Source: SYFT01 sp964471115
GTDB taxonomy: Bacteria; Acidobacteriota; Vicinamibacteria; Vicinamibacterales; SCN-69-37
DNA: 64,000 bases
Direction of reading: 5' to 3'
Assembly (NCBI GenBank): GCA_964471115.1
Contig: CAYYFE010000012.1
Coordinates: 1 to 64,000 of the forward strand
Part shown: in pieces, positions 35,011-43,045 of the stretch
Layout: each line of letters starts with the position of its first letter
How positions within the stretch are numbered: position 1 is the first letter of the stretch
Position numbers and translations under genes: made by a program
Notes under the pieces: model-generated
Told to the model about the DNA's origin: nothing
Databases searched by the model: none
What the model saw: the letters and a program-made list of their open reading frames with translations, nothing else

Positions 35011-35917
35011 CGTAACGCTCCTCCGAACCATCGGGCCGGTGTTTCCATCGCCAGTGCATCCACCGCCACTGATCCACATCCTCGCGCACCCAGCGCTCGA
35101 GCTGGGCGCCCACGGCGGTCGTGAGCGCATCCTCGCCGGCCAATGACGGATCGCGGGCCGGATCGAACCACGCCGCGCGGCACAGATACCGGCCGCCCGG
35201 CCGGCGCACCATCACGGTGGCGACCACGGGACACCCGGTGGCCAGCGCCAGGGCCGCCGGGAGCCGATGCGTGGACGCGGGCCGGCCGAACCACTCCACC
35301 CAGCCGCCACGCGGACCCGCCGACTCGTCGACGATCATCGCGACCGACTGACCCGCGCGCAGACGCGCCAACGCTTCGGTGGCGGCGCCGGCCTTGTCGA
35401 TCGTATCCCCCAGTCGATCGCGCGCCCGTTCGACCAGCTGTTGCAGCAGGCGATTGTCGAACCGGCGCTGCACCACGGCGCCCCGCCGTCCCTCGACGCG
35501 TGTGGCCCACAGGATCGCCAGATCCCAGGCGCCCAGGTGCGCCGTCACCAGGATTTTCGGACGAGGGTCGGCGACGGCCACGTCGGCGATCTCCGGACGT
35601 TCGACCTGCACCCGGCCGGATCGCACGAACGCGTCGGCGCCGCCGGGCCTCAGACACCAGAGTCCCTCCCCGATCGCCTGCGCCACGCTTTGAAACGCGC
35701 GGCGCAGCAGACGGGCGGCGTCGCGGCGCGACAACGTCCCGCCGAACGCGCGCGACAGATTGATCAGCCCCACGCGGCGGCCCAGACGATAGCCGTAATA
35801 CCCGAGGTCACCATACCGTCGCGCCCACCAGAGCGCCGCGCGCCACGGCAGGACGACCAACGGCGCCGCGAGCACACACACCGCAGCGGTCACGAGGGCG
35901 TCGAGCACCATCCTCAT
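34985..35917 (-). CDS. LpxL/HtrB-family lipid acyltransferase
   Basis: A 310-residue lysophospholipid acyltransferase-superfamily protein. An N-terminal membrane helix (LDALVTAAVCVLAAPLVVLPW) precedes the HX4D-type catalytic motif AHLGAWDLAIL (His127, Asp132). Later DESAGPRGGWVEWFGRPASTHRLPAALA and the C-terminal WRWMHWRWKHRP match LpxL-type late acyltransferases (EDQWXW-like end). Such enzymes move acyl groups from ACP to a lipid A-type sugar. The ATG at 35917 overlaps the upstream stop (ATGA). Confidence 0.85.
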   Translation of the reverse strand: MRMVLDALVTAAVCVLAAPLVVLPWRAALWWARRYGDLGYYGYRLGRRVGLINLSRAFGGTLSRRDAARLLRRAFQSVAQAIGEGLWCLRPGGADAFVRSGRVQVERPEIADVAVADPRPKILVTAHLGAWDLAILWATRVEGRRGAVVQRRFDNRLLQQLVERARDRLGDTIDKAGAATEALARLRAGQSVAMIVDESAGPRGGWVEWFGRPASTHRLPAALALATGCPVVATVMVRRPGGRYLCRAAWFDPARDPSLAGEDALTTAVGAQLERWVREDVDQWRWMHWRWKHRPDGSEERYDDVPSFVR

Positions 35918-36642
35918 GCGCCTCGTCTCGTCACCGCGGCCAGGCACATCGCCGTCACCGACAGGCTCGCCGACGCCAGCGCGAAGGCCCGCCACGGCTG
36001 CACCACACCCGGATGATTGAACATGGACAACACGACGGCCAGCACCGCGGGCACCGCCAGCGCCAACGCCAGGTCCGGCATGATCCGGACGGCCAGCCAG
36101 GCGATCGCCCCGTAACACACGACCCGGGCGATCACCTCCGGCACGTGCGGGACCGCGCCGGCTCCGCTGCTGACGAGTGCGTCCACGCCGCCGGTCAACG
36201 CCTGGATGGCCACCACCACCAGCAACAACGCCGGCGCCAGGCGCGCGTGCGTGACGCCTCCGGTCCCCGCCGCGCGCCACCACAACACCGCCCCGGCCAG
36301 CGCCTTCACGCCGATCCACATCGACTGGGCTCCCCCGTCGCCGCCCAGTCCGAGGCCCGGTCGCGTCCACCACACCAGGCCCGCCAGGAGCAGCCCCGCA
36401 TCAATGAACAACAGCGGCCGGACCTGCACATGCGCGAACCCGGCACGAAGCGGCGTCCACACGGCCGGCCACACGCCAGGCTGCCACGCCAGCACCGCCG
36501 CCTGAGCGGCCGTGGCCACGAGCAGCGACGCCGCGTGCAGGAAGGTGAGATCGATGTGGCGGTACAGCGCGAACGTCACGCCGAACGACGTCACGATCGC
36601 GACGATCAGCAGCCCGATCCAGATGCGGAGGTACGCTCTCAC
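35914..36642 (-). CDS. Polytopic membrane protein, unknown function
   Basis: A 242-residue protein with seven to eight membrane helices. It begins LRIWIGLLIVAIVTSFGVTFAL, and its first ~55 residues resemble the separate 61-residue operon protein (LRIWLALLIVFAATTVAV), including a shared QAAV motif near position 50. I do not recognise the family. GTG start overlaps the DUF374 gene stop (GTGA), and its stop overlaps the LpxL-like start. Position in the operon suggests a role in handling or flipping the lipid product, an inference only. Confidence 0.65.
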   Translation of the reverse strand: MRAYLRIWIGLLIVAIVTSFGVTFALYRHIDLTFLHAASLLVATAAQAAVLAWQPGVWPAVWTPLRAGFAHVQVRPLLFIDAGLLLAGLVWWTRPGLGLGGDGGAQSMWIGVKALAGAVLWWRAAGTGGVTHARLAPALLLVVVAIQALTGGVDALVSSGAGAVPHVPEVIARVVCYGAIAWLAVRIMPDLALALAVPAVLAVVLSMFNHPGVVQPWRAFALASASLSVTAMCLAAVTRRGA

Positions 36643-37283
36643 GTCTCGACCTCCGCCAGGGCGCGGATGCGCGCGTCCGCCAGCCCCTGAGTGACCGCCG
36701 CGCCGATGGCTGCTCGTGTACGCCGGTCGATCGTCGCCGGCGCGGGAATCGGCGGCCCGAACACACACGCCACCCGCGCACCCGGCCAGGGCACGTAGAT
36801 CCCCGACCAGGTCCGCGGAAGACGAAGCGCGCCTCTCGCCGCGACGCCCACGGGATGAATGTCCCGCCCGCACATTGCCGCAATCGCGGCGATGCCCGGT
36901 TTGGCGACGCCGGCCGGTCCAAGCGGGCCGTCAACCGAAATCACCATCATTGCGTCATCGGTCAGCAGCCGCCGGAGTTCGCCAAGCGCGGTCAGCCCGC
37001 CGCCACGCGACGATCCGCGGGCGATGCGGCCGCCCAGCTGTCGCGCCAGCGCCGCCGCCCAGTCGCCATCGCGGCTCGACGCCACCATCGTCACCCAGGA
37101 GACACGGGCGGCCAGCGGCAACAGCGCAGGCAGATCGCGTTCGCAGACCGCAAAGAGCCGGCCGCGCAACCAGTCGTCTCCCGGCGCCACAGGCCGGCCT
37201 TCCGCGGTGCGTGCCGTGAGTCGCAGCGATCGGGTCCACGCGCGCACCACGGCGCCGGCCGGGCGGATCCACCAGGTCGTCAT
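36639..37283 (-). CDS. DUF374 (LPLAT-superfamily) acyltransferase-like protein
   Basis: A 214-residue protein. SRDGDWAAALARQLGGRIARGSS, GELRRLLTDDAMMVISVDGPLGPAG, KPGIAAIAAMCGRDIHPVGVAA and a VVFGPPI-like C-terminal strand (ACVFGPPIPAP) match DUF374, a branch of the lysophospholipid acyltransferase superfamily found near lipid A genes. The exact acceptor is unknown. ATG at 37283 overlaps the ketosynthase stop (ATGA). Confidence 0.82.
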   Translation of the reverse strand: MTTWWIRPAGAVVRAWTRSLRLTARTAEGRPVAPGDDWLRGRLFAVCERDLPALLPLAARVSWVTMVASSRDGDWAAALARQLGGRIARGSSRGGGLTALGELRRLLTDDAMMVISVDGPLGPAGVAKPGIAAIAAMCGRDIHPVGVAARGALRLPRTWSGIYVPWPGARVACVFGPPIPAPATIDRRTRAAIGAAVTQGLADARIRALAEVET

Positions 37284-38572
37284 GCCTGATCCGCGCGCGC
37301 CAGCGCGAGGCAGGCGGTCTGTCCACCAAAAGCGAACGAGTTGGACAACGCCAGGTCGAGCGCCAGGGACCGGCCTGCGTTGGGCACATAGTCGAGGTCG
37401 CACGCCGGATCCGGTGTGTCGAGATTGACCGTGGGCGGCACCCACTGACGCGCCAGCGCGAGCGCGGTGAACGCGGCCTCGATGGCGCCGGCCGCCACCA
37501 GCGCGTGCCCGACCATCGACTTCGTGGAACTGACGGCCAGGCGATCGGCGTGTGCGCCGAAACACCGGCGGATCGCCAGCGTCTCGGCCCGATCGTTGGC
37601 GATGGTGGACGTCCCATGCGCGTTGATATACCCGACGGCCTCGCGCGGCACGCGCGCGTCAGCCAGCGCGCGGGTCATCGCGGCGGTCGCGCCGCGCCCG
37701 TCGGGATGCGGATCGGTGGCGCGGAAGGCATCACACGCCGCGCCGAAGCCCGCCACCTCGGCGTAAATGCGCGCCCCGCGCGCCAGGGCGCGCGATCGCT
37801 CTTCCAGCACGAGCATGGCCGCGCCTTCACCAAGCACGAACCCGTCGCGCGCGGCGTCGAACGGCCGGCTGGCGCGCACCGGATCGGCACACCGCGACAG
37901 GGCGCCCAGCAAGGCGAAGGACGCCACCCCCATCGGCGTCACTTCCGTGTCGGCGCCACCGGCCACCACGACATCCGCGCGTCCCATCCGGATCCATCGC
38001 GCCGCGTCGCCGATCGCGTGTGTCCCGCCCGCACACGCGGTCATCACCGACAGGACCGGCCCCTCGGCCTGGAACCGCCGCGCCAGTGACGCGGACACCG
38101 ATCCCGGCGACTGGCGTTCGGCCAGGCGCGGCTTCACCACGCGCGGCCGCCGGGCCGCGACGGCCTCCCAGTCCATCGGCGCGTCGCGAGACGCCCGTGT
38201 ATTCGCGCACAGTCCGAAGATTTCTTCGTGTTCGTACACCCCCGTGCCGGTGGCGGCCACCACGCCCGCGCGGTCCCCGCCGCCGAGGCACGCCTCGCCC
38301 GCGTCGGCCACGGCCGCGTCGGCCGCCGAGACGGCCAGCAGGGCCACGCGTCCGCGATCGACCCAGTCAGGCGCACGCGATGCCAGCGCGGACCAGGTCT
38401 CCTCAGGCACGGTTGCCGCGATCCGTGTGGGCAACCCCGAGGCGTCGAACCGCGTGATGCGGCGCACGCCCGACCGGCCCTCGCGCAACGCGGCCCACGC
38501 GGCCTCGATGCCCTCACCAAAGGGCGTCACCAGGCCAATCCCGGTGATCACCACCCGGCGGCGCTCGGTCAC
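37280..38572 (-). CDS. Beta-ketoacyl-ACP synthase (FabF/KS-alpha type)
   Basis: A 430-residue thiolase-fold condensing enzyme. The catalytic triad is intact: Cys180 in MTACAGGTHAIG, His319 in NAHGTST and His356 in KSMVGHALVAAG. The C-terminal NSFAFGGQTACL motif is present. It performs decarboxylative condensation of malonyl-ACP with an acyl-ACP. It is separated only by the acyl carrier protein gene from a Cys-less ketosynthase homologue, an arrangement like KS-alpha/KS-beta pairs. Coupled to neighbours by 4-bp overlaps on both sides. Confidence 0.93.
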   Translation of the reverse strand: MTERRRVVITGIGLVTPFGEGIEAAWAALREGRSGVRRITRFDASGLPTRIAATVPEETWSALASRAPDWVDRGRVALLAVSAADAAVADAGEACLGGGDRAGVVAATGTGVYEHEEIFGLCANTRASRDAPMDWEAVAARRPRVVKPRLAERQSPGSVSASLARRFQAEGPVLSVMTACAGGTHAIGDAARWIRMGRADVVVAGGADTEVTPMGVASFALLGALSRCADPVRASRPFDAARDGFVLGEGAAMLVLEERSRALARGARIYAEVAGFGAACDAFRATDPHPDGRGATAAMTRALADARVPREAVGYINAHGTSTIANDRAETLAIRRCFGAHADRLAVSSTKSMVGHALVAAGAIEAAFTALALARQWVPPTVNLDTPDPACDLDYVPNAGRSLALDLALSNSFAFGGQTACLALARADQA

Positions 38573-38853
38573 GCGCCCGGCGCTCCCGTCGCCTCGCCCA
38601 CGCCGCGCGACTGCAGGTACGCCACGATGACCGCGACGCTGATGTCGGTCACCGAGTCGACCGAACGCCAGAGGTCGTTTTCGACGATCTTGATCCCGAA
38701 CGCCGACTCGATCCGGAATGTCAGGTCGACGAAATCCAGGGATTCGGCGCCGAGGTCCTTGATGAGCGACGCCGTGGGCGTGACCTCCGCTCGTGGGCGG
38801 TCCAATGCCTCCGCAACGATCGTCGTCACCTGTTCCAGCAGTGCGTCACTCAT
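38569..38853 (-). CDS. Acyl carrier protein
   Basis: A 94-residue acidic protein with the phosphopantetheine site DLGAESLDFVDL (Ser38), helix pattern LLEQVTTIVAEALDR and IESAFGIKIVENDLW. Slightly longer than AcpP (~78) through a C-terminal tail. The site is ESLD rather than the canonical DSLD. It is dedicated to this operon, lying between two ketosynthase genes with 4-bp overlaps, and should carry the growing acyl chain. Confidence 0.93.
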   Translation of the reverse strand: MSDALLEQVTTIVAEALDRPRAEVTPTASLIKDLGAESLDFVDLTFRIESAFGIKIVENDLWRSVDSVTDISVAVIVAYLQSRGVGEATGAPGA

Positions 38854-39893
38854 GGGTGGATCTCCTCCGATGGTTCTTGCGGCACACGCAACACCAGCGC
38901 GACCGATGCGCCATGCCGTCCTTCAACGACCGCGGCGTTGACGCAGTGGTCGTCCGTTCCCAGATACCGGTCCAGCGTCAGCGCCAGCGCAATGGGCGGC
39001 CCGGCCGCCAGGGCGTCTCCCATCAGTGGTTCCAGCCGCGTCAGCGGCAACTCGCTGACCACCGTGTGAGGCAATCCGGCATCCTGCAGCGCGGCCGCCA
39101 GCGCCCTGCGCGCGCCGTCGGCGCCGGCACCGGCGGCGCCTCCGCCGAGCACTTCGGCGCGGTACCTCGCGCCTCTCGCTTCGGCATGCGCCAGGTCTTC
39201 CAACACGAACATGGCCGCGCCTTCCCCAGGCACCCGTGGCTCGATGGACGCCGTCGCAAACGTATTGATTGCGCTGTCGGCGCCACCGGCCAGAACGACC
39301 TCGACCTCACCGGCACGAATCCAATCCGCGGCTTCGCCAATCGCCTGCAGCCCGGCGGCTTCGGCCGACATCAGCGAACTGCACGGTCCGGCCGCGCCGG
39401 TCTGCATCGCCACCTGCGCGCTGACCATGTTGGGCAACACCGTGACCAGCCATAACGGAGGCAGACCGTCCATCAGCCGCTCGGCGCACCACGCGATGTC
39501 GGTCACGGCCCGGCCCTCGGGATCCGGGCCGATCGCCGCGGCAATGTCGTGCAGCAACAGATCATGACCGCTCGTGCCGCTGATCACACCAACGGCCGAC
39601 CGGTCCCGATCGTGTTCCCACCCGGCGTCGGCGAGCGCCTCCTGCGCGGCGCCAACGGCAAACTGGGCCGGTCGATCGGTCATCTTCAGGGCCTTGGGCG
39701 CCGTGAACCACTGACGCGGATCCGCTCCGCGCACCTCGCCACCCACGCCCCGCCCGCCGGCACTGCCGCCGCAGGCGGACAGCGGTCCCACACACGACCG
39801 TCCCGTCGCAGCGGCAGCGCGCGCCGACGGCGCGTCGAGCCCGAGCGGGCTGACAACGCCGACGCCGGTGATGACCACGCGTCGCCGGGTCAC
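38850..39893 (-). CDS. Ketosynthase-like chain-length-factor-type subunit (Cys to Glu)
   Basis: A 347-residue homologue of FabF with the N-terminal RRVVITGVGVVSPLG and GCxS-like nucleophile region, but the catalytic Cys is replaced by Glu178 (SLMSAEAAGLQAIGEA). The NAHGT motif is missing and the second His region reads LMGDALAAG. It therefore cannot condense by the standard mechanism. In type II polyketide and aryl polyene systems such Cys-less subunits (KS-beta/CLF, often Gln) pair with an active KS and set chain length or act as decarboxylase. The gene is intact and overlapped on both sides, so it is not a pseudogene. Confidence 0.82.
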   Translation of the reverse strand: MTRRRVVITGVGVVSPLGLDAPSARAAAATGRSCVGPLSACGGSAGGRGVGGEVRGADPRQWFTAPKALKMTDRPAQFAVGAAQEALADAGWEHDRDRSAVGVISGTSGHDLLLHDIAAAIGPDPEGRAVTDIAWCAERLMDGLPPLWLVTVLPNMVSAQVAMQTGAAGPCSSLMSAEAAGLQAIGEAADWIRAGEVEVVLAGGADSAINTFATASIEPRVPGEGAAMFVLEDLAHAEARGARYRAEVLGGGAAGAGADGARRALAAALQDAGLPHTVVSELPLTRLEPLMGDALAAGPPIALALTLDRYLGTDDHCVNAAVVEGRHGASVALVLRVPQEPSEEIHP

Positions 39894-41065
39894 GACGCCC
39901 TCCTGGCCGACTGCGGCGCGGCCAACTCGCAGACCGCGTCACACACCCGGGCAATCGCGCCGGGCGCGGTCACGAGCGGCCGGATGCGCGCGAGCGTGCC
40001 GGCCAGCGTCGACCGCGCCGCCGCATCATCGAGCAGCCGGCACAACGCATCGTGCAGACGACGGCCGCTCAGGCCGAACTGCTTGACCTCTCGCACCGCG
40101 TTGCGGCCAAGCAGCAGGTTGGGCAGACCGATCGTGTCGTTGGGCAGCAGCCGCACGGCAATGCTCAGATAGGCCGCCAGGCCGGTCAACACCGACATGC
40201 GGTACACGATGACGTGCGGCACCTCCAGCAGCGACGCCTCGAGCGTGGCGGTGCCTGAACAACAGGCGACGACGTTGGAGGCCCGGAGGACGGCGTGGCC
40301 ATCCTCAACGATGCGCACGCCGAGCGAAGGGTGCGACGCCAGGTGGGCGTCGATTTCCGCGCGCCGGGCGGGCACCGCGGCGAGCACCACTTCCAGGTCC
40401 GGATGCGACACACGCAGACGCCCGATGGCGTCGAGGATTCCCGGAAGGTGGCGGGCAATCTCGTGCCGCCGGCTGCCGGGAAGCACCCCCAACACGACGG
40501 CGGACCCGGACAGCCCCAACGCGGATCGCGCCTCGGCCCGCAGGTCGGGCGTCACCGGCGCCAGCTCATCGGCGAGGTAATGACCGACGAATCGCGTGTC
40601 GACGCCTGCGCGCCGATACCGGGTTTCTTCCTCCGGAAACGACGTCAAGACGAGGTCGAAGCTGCGCGCGAACACCGGCACGAAGGGCCGCCACAACCAC
40701 ACCTGCGGAGGAAACAGCGACACCACCGGGATCGCGCGCCGCCGCAGCCAGCGCGCGAGCACGGTGTTGAACAGGTCGTTCCCGATGACCAGCACCACAT
40801 CCGGGCGATCGGCGGTCAGGTGCGCCCGCACCTGCGCGTACAGCCGGAGCGCGTCCGGCACGGCGGACAAGACCTCGCTCACGCCGACCGTGCCGATGTG
40901 TTCGGCCGACGAGACCAGGGTGACCCCGGCCGCGGCCATCCGGGGACCGCCGATCCCGGACAGCTGCACCCCCGGACGCACGCGGCGAAGGGTCGCCGCG
41001 ACACGCGCGCCGACGTTGTCACCGGAGAGTTCGCCGGCGCTGATGAAGACACGCAACGCCCTCAC
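39890..41065 (-). CDS. lpxB: Lipid-A-disaccharide synthase (LpxB) family
   Basis: A 391-residue GT19-family protein: RVFISAGELSGDNVGARVA, SGIGGPRMAAAGV, FPPQVWLWRP, GVLPGSRRHEIARHLP and CCSGTATLEASLLEVPHVIVYRMS with the downstream IGLPNLLLGRNAVREVKQ. LpxB condenses UDP-2,3-diacylglucosamine with lipid X to form the disaccharide of lipid A. Here it sits inside a ketosynthase/exosortase operon rather than with lpxA/lpxD, so it could be the housekeeping enzyme or a paralogue for a related glycolipid. GTG start overlaps the 61-residue gene stop (GTGA). Confidence 0.88.
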   Translation of the reverse strand: MRALRVFISAGELSGDNVGARVAATLRRVRPGVQLSGIGGPRMAAAGVTLVSSAEHIGTVGVSEVLSAVPDALRLYAQVRAHLTADRPDVVLVIGNDLFNTVLARWLRRRAIPVVSLFPPQVWLWRPFVPVFARSFDLVLTSFPEEETRYRRAGVDTRFVGHYLADELAPVTPDLRAEARSALGLSGSAVVLGVLPGSRRHEIARHLPGILDAIGRLRVSHPDLEVVLAAVPARRAEIDAHLASHPSLGVRIVEDGHAVLRASNVVACCSGTATLEASLLEVPHVIVYRMSVLTGLAAYLSIAVRLLPNDTIGLPNLLLGRNAVREVKQFGLSGRRLHDALCRLLDDAAARSTLAGTLARIRPLVTAPGAIARVCDAVCELAAPQSARRAS

Positions 41066-41247
41066 GGCTGCGGCGACCTCCGGCGGCGCGCGAGCGCGGT
41101 GACCGCCGCCTGGACGGTGGGCACCGCGACGATCATCGTGATGACACGGCCGTCCAGGTACGGACCACCCAGCACGAGCACACGCACCGCCACCGTCGTC
41201 GCCGCGAACACGATCAGAAGCGCCAGCCAGATCCGCAGAGCCGTCAT
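41062..41247 (-). CDS. Small two-helix membrane protein
   Basis: A 61-residue protein with two hydrophobic helices (LRIWLALLIVFAATTVAVRVLVL and VITMIVAVPTVQAAVTAL) and a basic tail (RRRRSPQP). Its start is set by the ATGA overlap with the FabZ-like stop. It resembles the N-terminus of the 242-residue membrane protein later in the operon (shared LRIW-LLIV and QAAV spacing), so the two probably have a common origin. Function unknown. Confidence 0.65.
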   Translation of the reverse strand: MTALRIWLALLIVFAATTVAVRVLVLGGPYLDGRVITMIVAVPTVQAAVTALARRRRSPQP

Positions 41248-41711
41248 CGTCGCGCCAGCGCCTCCGGCCCGCCCAGCCGCACGAAGGCGGAACGCGCCCA
41301 TGGCTCCCACGAGTGTCGTTCACCCTCCAGCGGCGCCCGATGCAGCAGCAGCCGCGCCTCGGCCACCACCTCGCCCTCCACCCGCGCCGTCGTCATCATT
41401 TCGAAGGCATCCGCCGTGGCGCCACGCCAGGCCGCGTCGAGGACCACACGGATGCCCGGCGGCACGGGACGACGGAACGACGCCCGATCGATGCGCGCAA
41501 GAATCGGCAGGAGCGCGAAGTCCGTGCTCGCCAGAATCAGCCACCCGGCGGTCTGCCCCATGGCCTCGGTGAGCAACACACCGGGCACCAGCGGACAGCC
41601 GGGAAAGTGGTCGGCGAACAGCGGAAGCGCCGGGTCAAACGTCACCTCGGCTTCGGCGCGCTCCAGCGGCAGGAGGCGGGTGAGGCGATCGACCAGCGTG
41701 AAGTGCGTCAT
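41244..41711 (-). CDS. FabZ-like 3-hydroxyacyl-ACP dehydratase (hot-dog fold)
   Basis: A 155-residue protein with the FabZ active-site motif FADHFPGCPLVPGVLLTEAMGQTAG (His35, Glu49 as catalytic pair). It would dehydrate 3-hydroxyacyl-ACP to trans-2-enoyl-ACP. The N-terminal MTHFTLVDRLTRLLPLERAEAEV also fits. Together with the ketosynthase, ACP and enoyl reductase it completes most of a fatty-acid elongation cycle in this operon. Overlaps both neighbours by 4 bp. Confidence 0.88.
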   Translation of the reverse strand: MTHFTLVDRLTRLLPLERAEAEVTFDPALPLFADHFPGCPLVPGVLLTEAMGQTAGWLILASTDFALLPILARIDRASFRRPVPPGIRVVLDAAWRGATADAFEMMTTARVEGEVVAEARLLLHRAPLEGERHSWEPWARSAFVRLGGPEALARR

Positions 41712-43027
41712 GACGGCTTCCTCGACATGATCGCTCCGATGATCGCGGCCGGCGCCAGAATCGTCCAGGCGCGAATCACCAGGGTGGCGGCAGCCGAGCC
41801 GGCCACCGCCCGCGGATCCACCAGCGCCAGCAACACCACCTGCTGCGCGATCAACACCAGCGCGCCGATGAGGGCGTGGCGGCGGCCAACGCGTCCACGC
41901 AGCGCCAGCAGCAGCGCGGCGTACATCGCGAACTGGAACGGCGGCATCCCGGTGAGCACCGCCTGTTGATCGCCGGGGATCGGCGACGCCCAGGCCGCGC
42001 GGCCAACGGCCTCGAACGCCGCCGCCATGACGGGCATGACGGCCAGCCGGACCGTCGTCCACACCACGGCGCCGGCGGCCAGCGCCCTGAGCGTACCGAG
42101 CGCCACCTGCCGGGCATGCGGGCCGGTCCGCCAGCGGACCACAAACGCCACCCCCGCCATCGCCAGCAGCAGCTGGTGGAACGCGTGCGTCAGGAACAGC
42201 GGCGAGTCGGCCACCACGGGCGGCAGCGCGACCGTCAACAGGCGAAGAATCGACAACGCCACGAAGACCGGGACGAAGAGGACGCCGGCCAGCACCCGTC
42301 GCGCGCGCGGCATGGGCCAGGTGCCGAGCAACGCGGCGTACACCGCCATCAATGGTGAGGTGACGCAGTCGGCCGTCACGAGGAACGCCCGGTCCCCCAC
42401 CGTCAGCAACTGGCCCTGCCACACCGCCGGTACGCCGGCCATCTGCAGCAGGGCGGCCGTCAGGGCCGCGAGATCACGTGCCCACAGATCGAGCACCTGA
42501 ATCGACGTCAACACGGGCACGAGGACGGCGTACGCCAACAGGGCGGACACCAGAGCCACACCCACGCGCCTGGGCCACGGCCGATCCGGTTCAACGGCTG
42601 CCGGCGTCAGGGTCCACCAGGTCGCGGCAAACCCCAGTGCGATCGCCATGAGCGCGCCCGGCCAGATCCACACGTGCAGCAAATCGAACCAGGCCGTGCC
42701 GACGCTCATCGCGAGCGTGCCGATTCGCGCGAGATTGGCGCCCAGCAGCACCGTCACGCCGATCGCCGCGCCGAGCGCGCGCTGCGGCCACGGCCGCGGG
42801 TACGCCAGCAGCGCCGCCACGCACAGCCCCATCGCGTCCAGCCCGCTGCACGACGGCACGACCGCGACGGGCAGGCCGGGGACGCCAAGCGCCCACGCCG
42901 CCACCGTGCCCTGCCACTGGGAAAACGGCACGACCACGGCGGCCTGCACCGTGGCGTGAGACATCACCAGCAGGAACACGAGCGCCCAGGCGGCGAGGCC
43001 ACCAAGAAATCGTACCGGCGCGTTCAT
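41708..43027 (-). CDS. Tandem exosortase/archaeosortase-like membrane protein (two Cys-Arg-His cores)
   Basis: A 439-residue protein with about twelve membrane helices. The first core (residues ~30-140) has the exosortase signature: Cys60 in VVPSCSGLDAMGL, Arg101 in GANLARIGTL and His118 in FDLLHVWIW. The second core (~185-300) repeats it: Cys221 in VTADCVTSPLMAVY, Arg262 in LSILRLLTV and His281 or His284 in THAFHQLL. Cys-to-Arg spacing is 41 in both. Exosortases are inner-membrane cysteine transpeptidases that process PEP-CTERM-like tails. Residues ~300-439 are further helices of unknown role. It lies 18 nt after the proline dehydrogenase gene and overlaps the dehydratase start. Confidence 0.75.
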   Translation of the reverse strand: MNAPVRFLGGLAAWALVFLLVMSHATVQAAVVVPFSQWQGTVAAWALGVPGLPVAVVPSCSGLDAMGLCVAALLAYPRPWPQRALGAAIGVTVLLGANLARIGTLAMSVGTAWFDLLHVWIWPGALMAIALGFAATWWTLTPAAVEPDRPWPRRVGVALVSALLAYAVLVPVLTSIQVLDLWARDLAALTAALLQMAGVPAVWQGQLLTVGDRAFLVTADCVTSPLMAVYAALLGTWPMPRARRVLAGVLFVPVFVALSILRLLTVALPPVVADSPLFLTHAFHQLLLAMAGVAFVVRWRTGPHARQVALGTLRALAAGAVVWTTVRLAVMPVMAAAFEAVGRAAWASPIPGDQQAVLTGMPPFQFAMYAALLLALRGRVGRRHALIGALVLIAQQVVLLALVDPRAVAGSAAATLVIRAWTILAPAAIIGAIMSRKPS

Positions 43028-43045
43028 GCCACCAGCCGCGCCGCC

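Noticed and set aside
38850..39893. Ketosynthase pseudogene
   Set aside because: The frame is intact, the fold-defining motifs remain and 4-bp overlaps on both sides argue for maintained translation; loss of Cys fits a chain-length-factor role.
33194..43027. Aryl polyene biosynthesis cluster
   Set aside because: KS, Cys-less KS, ACP, dehydratase and acyltransferases fit in part, but there is no AMP-ligase, ammonia-lyase, MMPL exporter or LolA-type gene, and an enoyl reductase, LpxB and exosortase are present instead.
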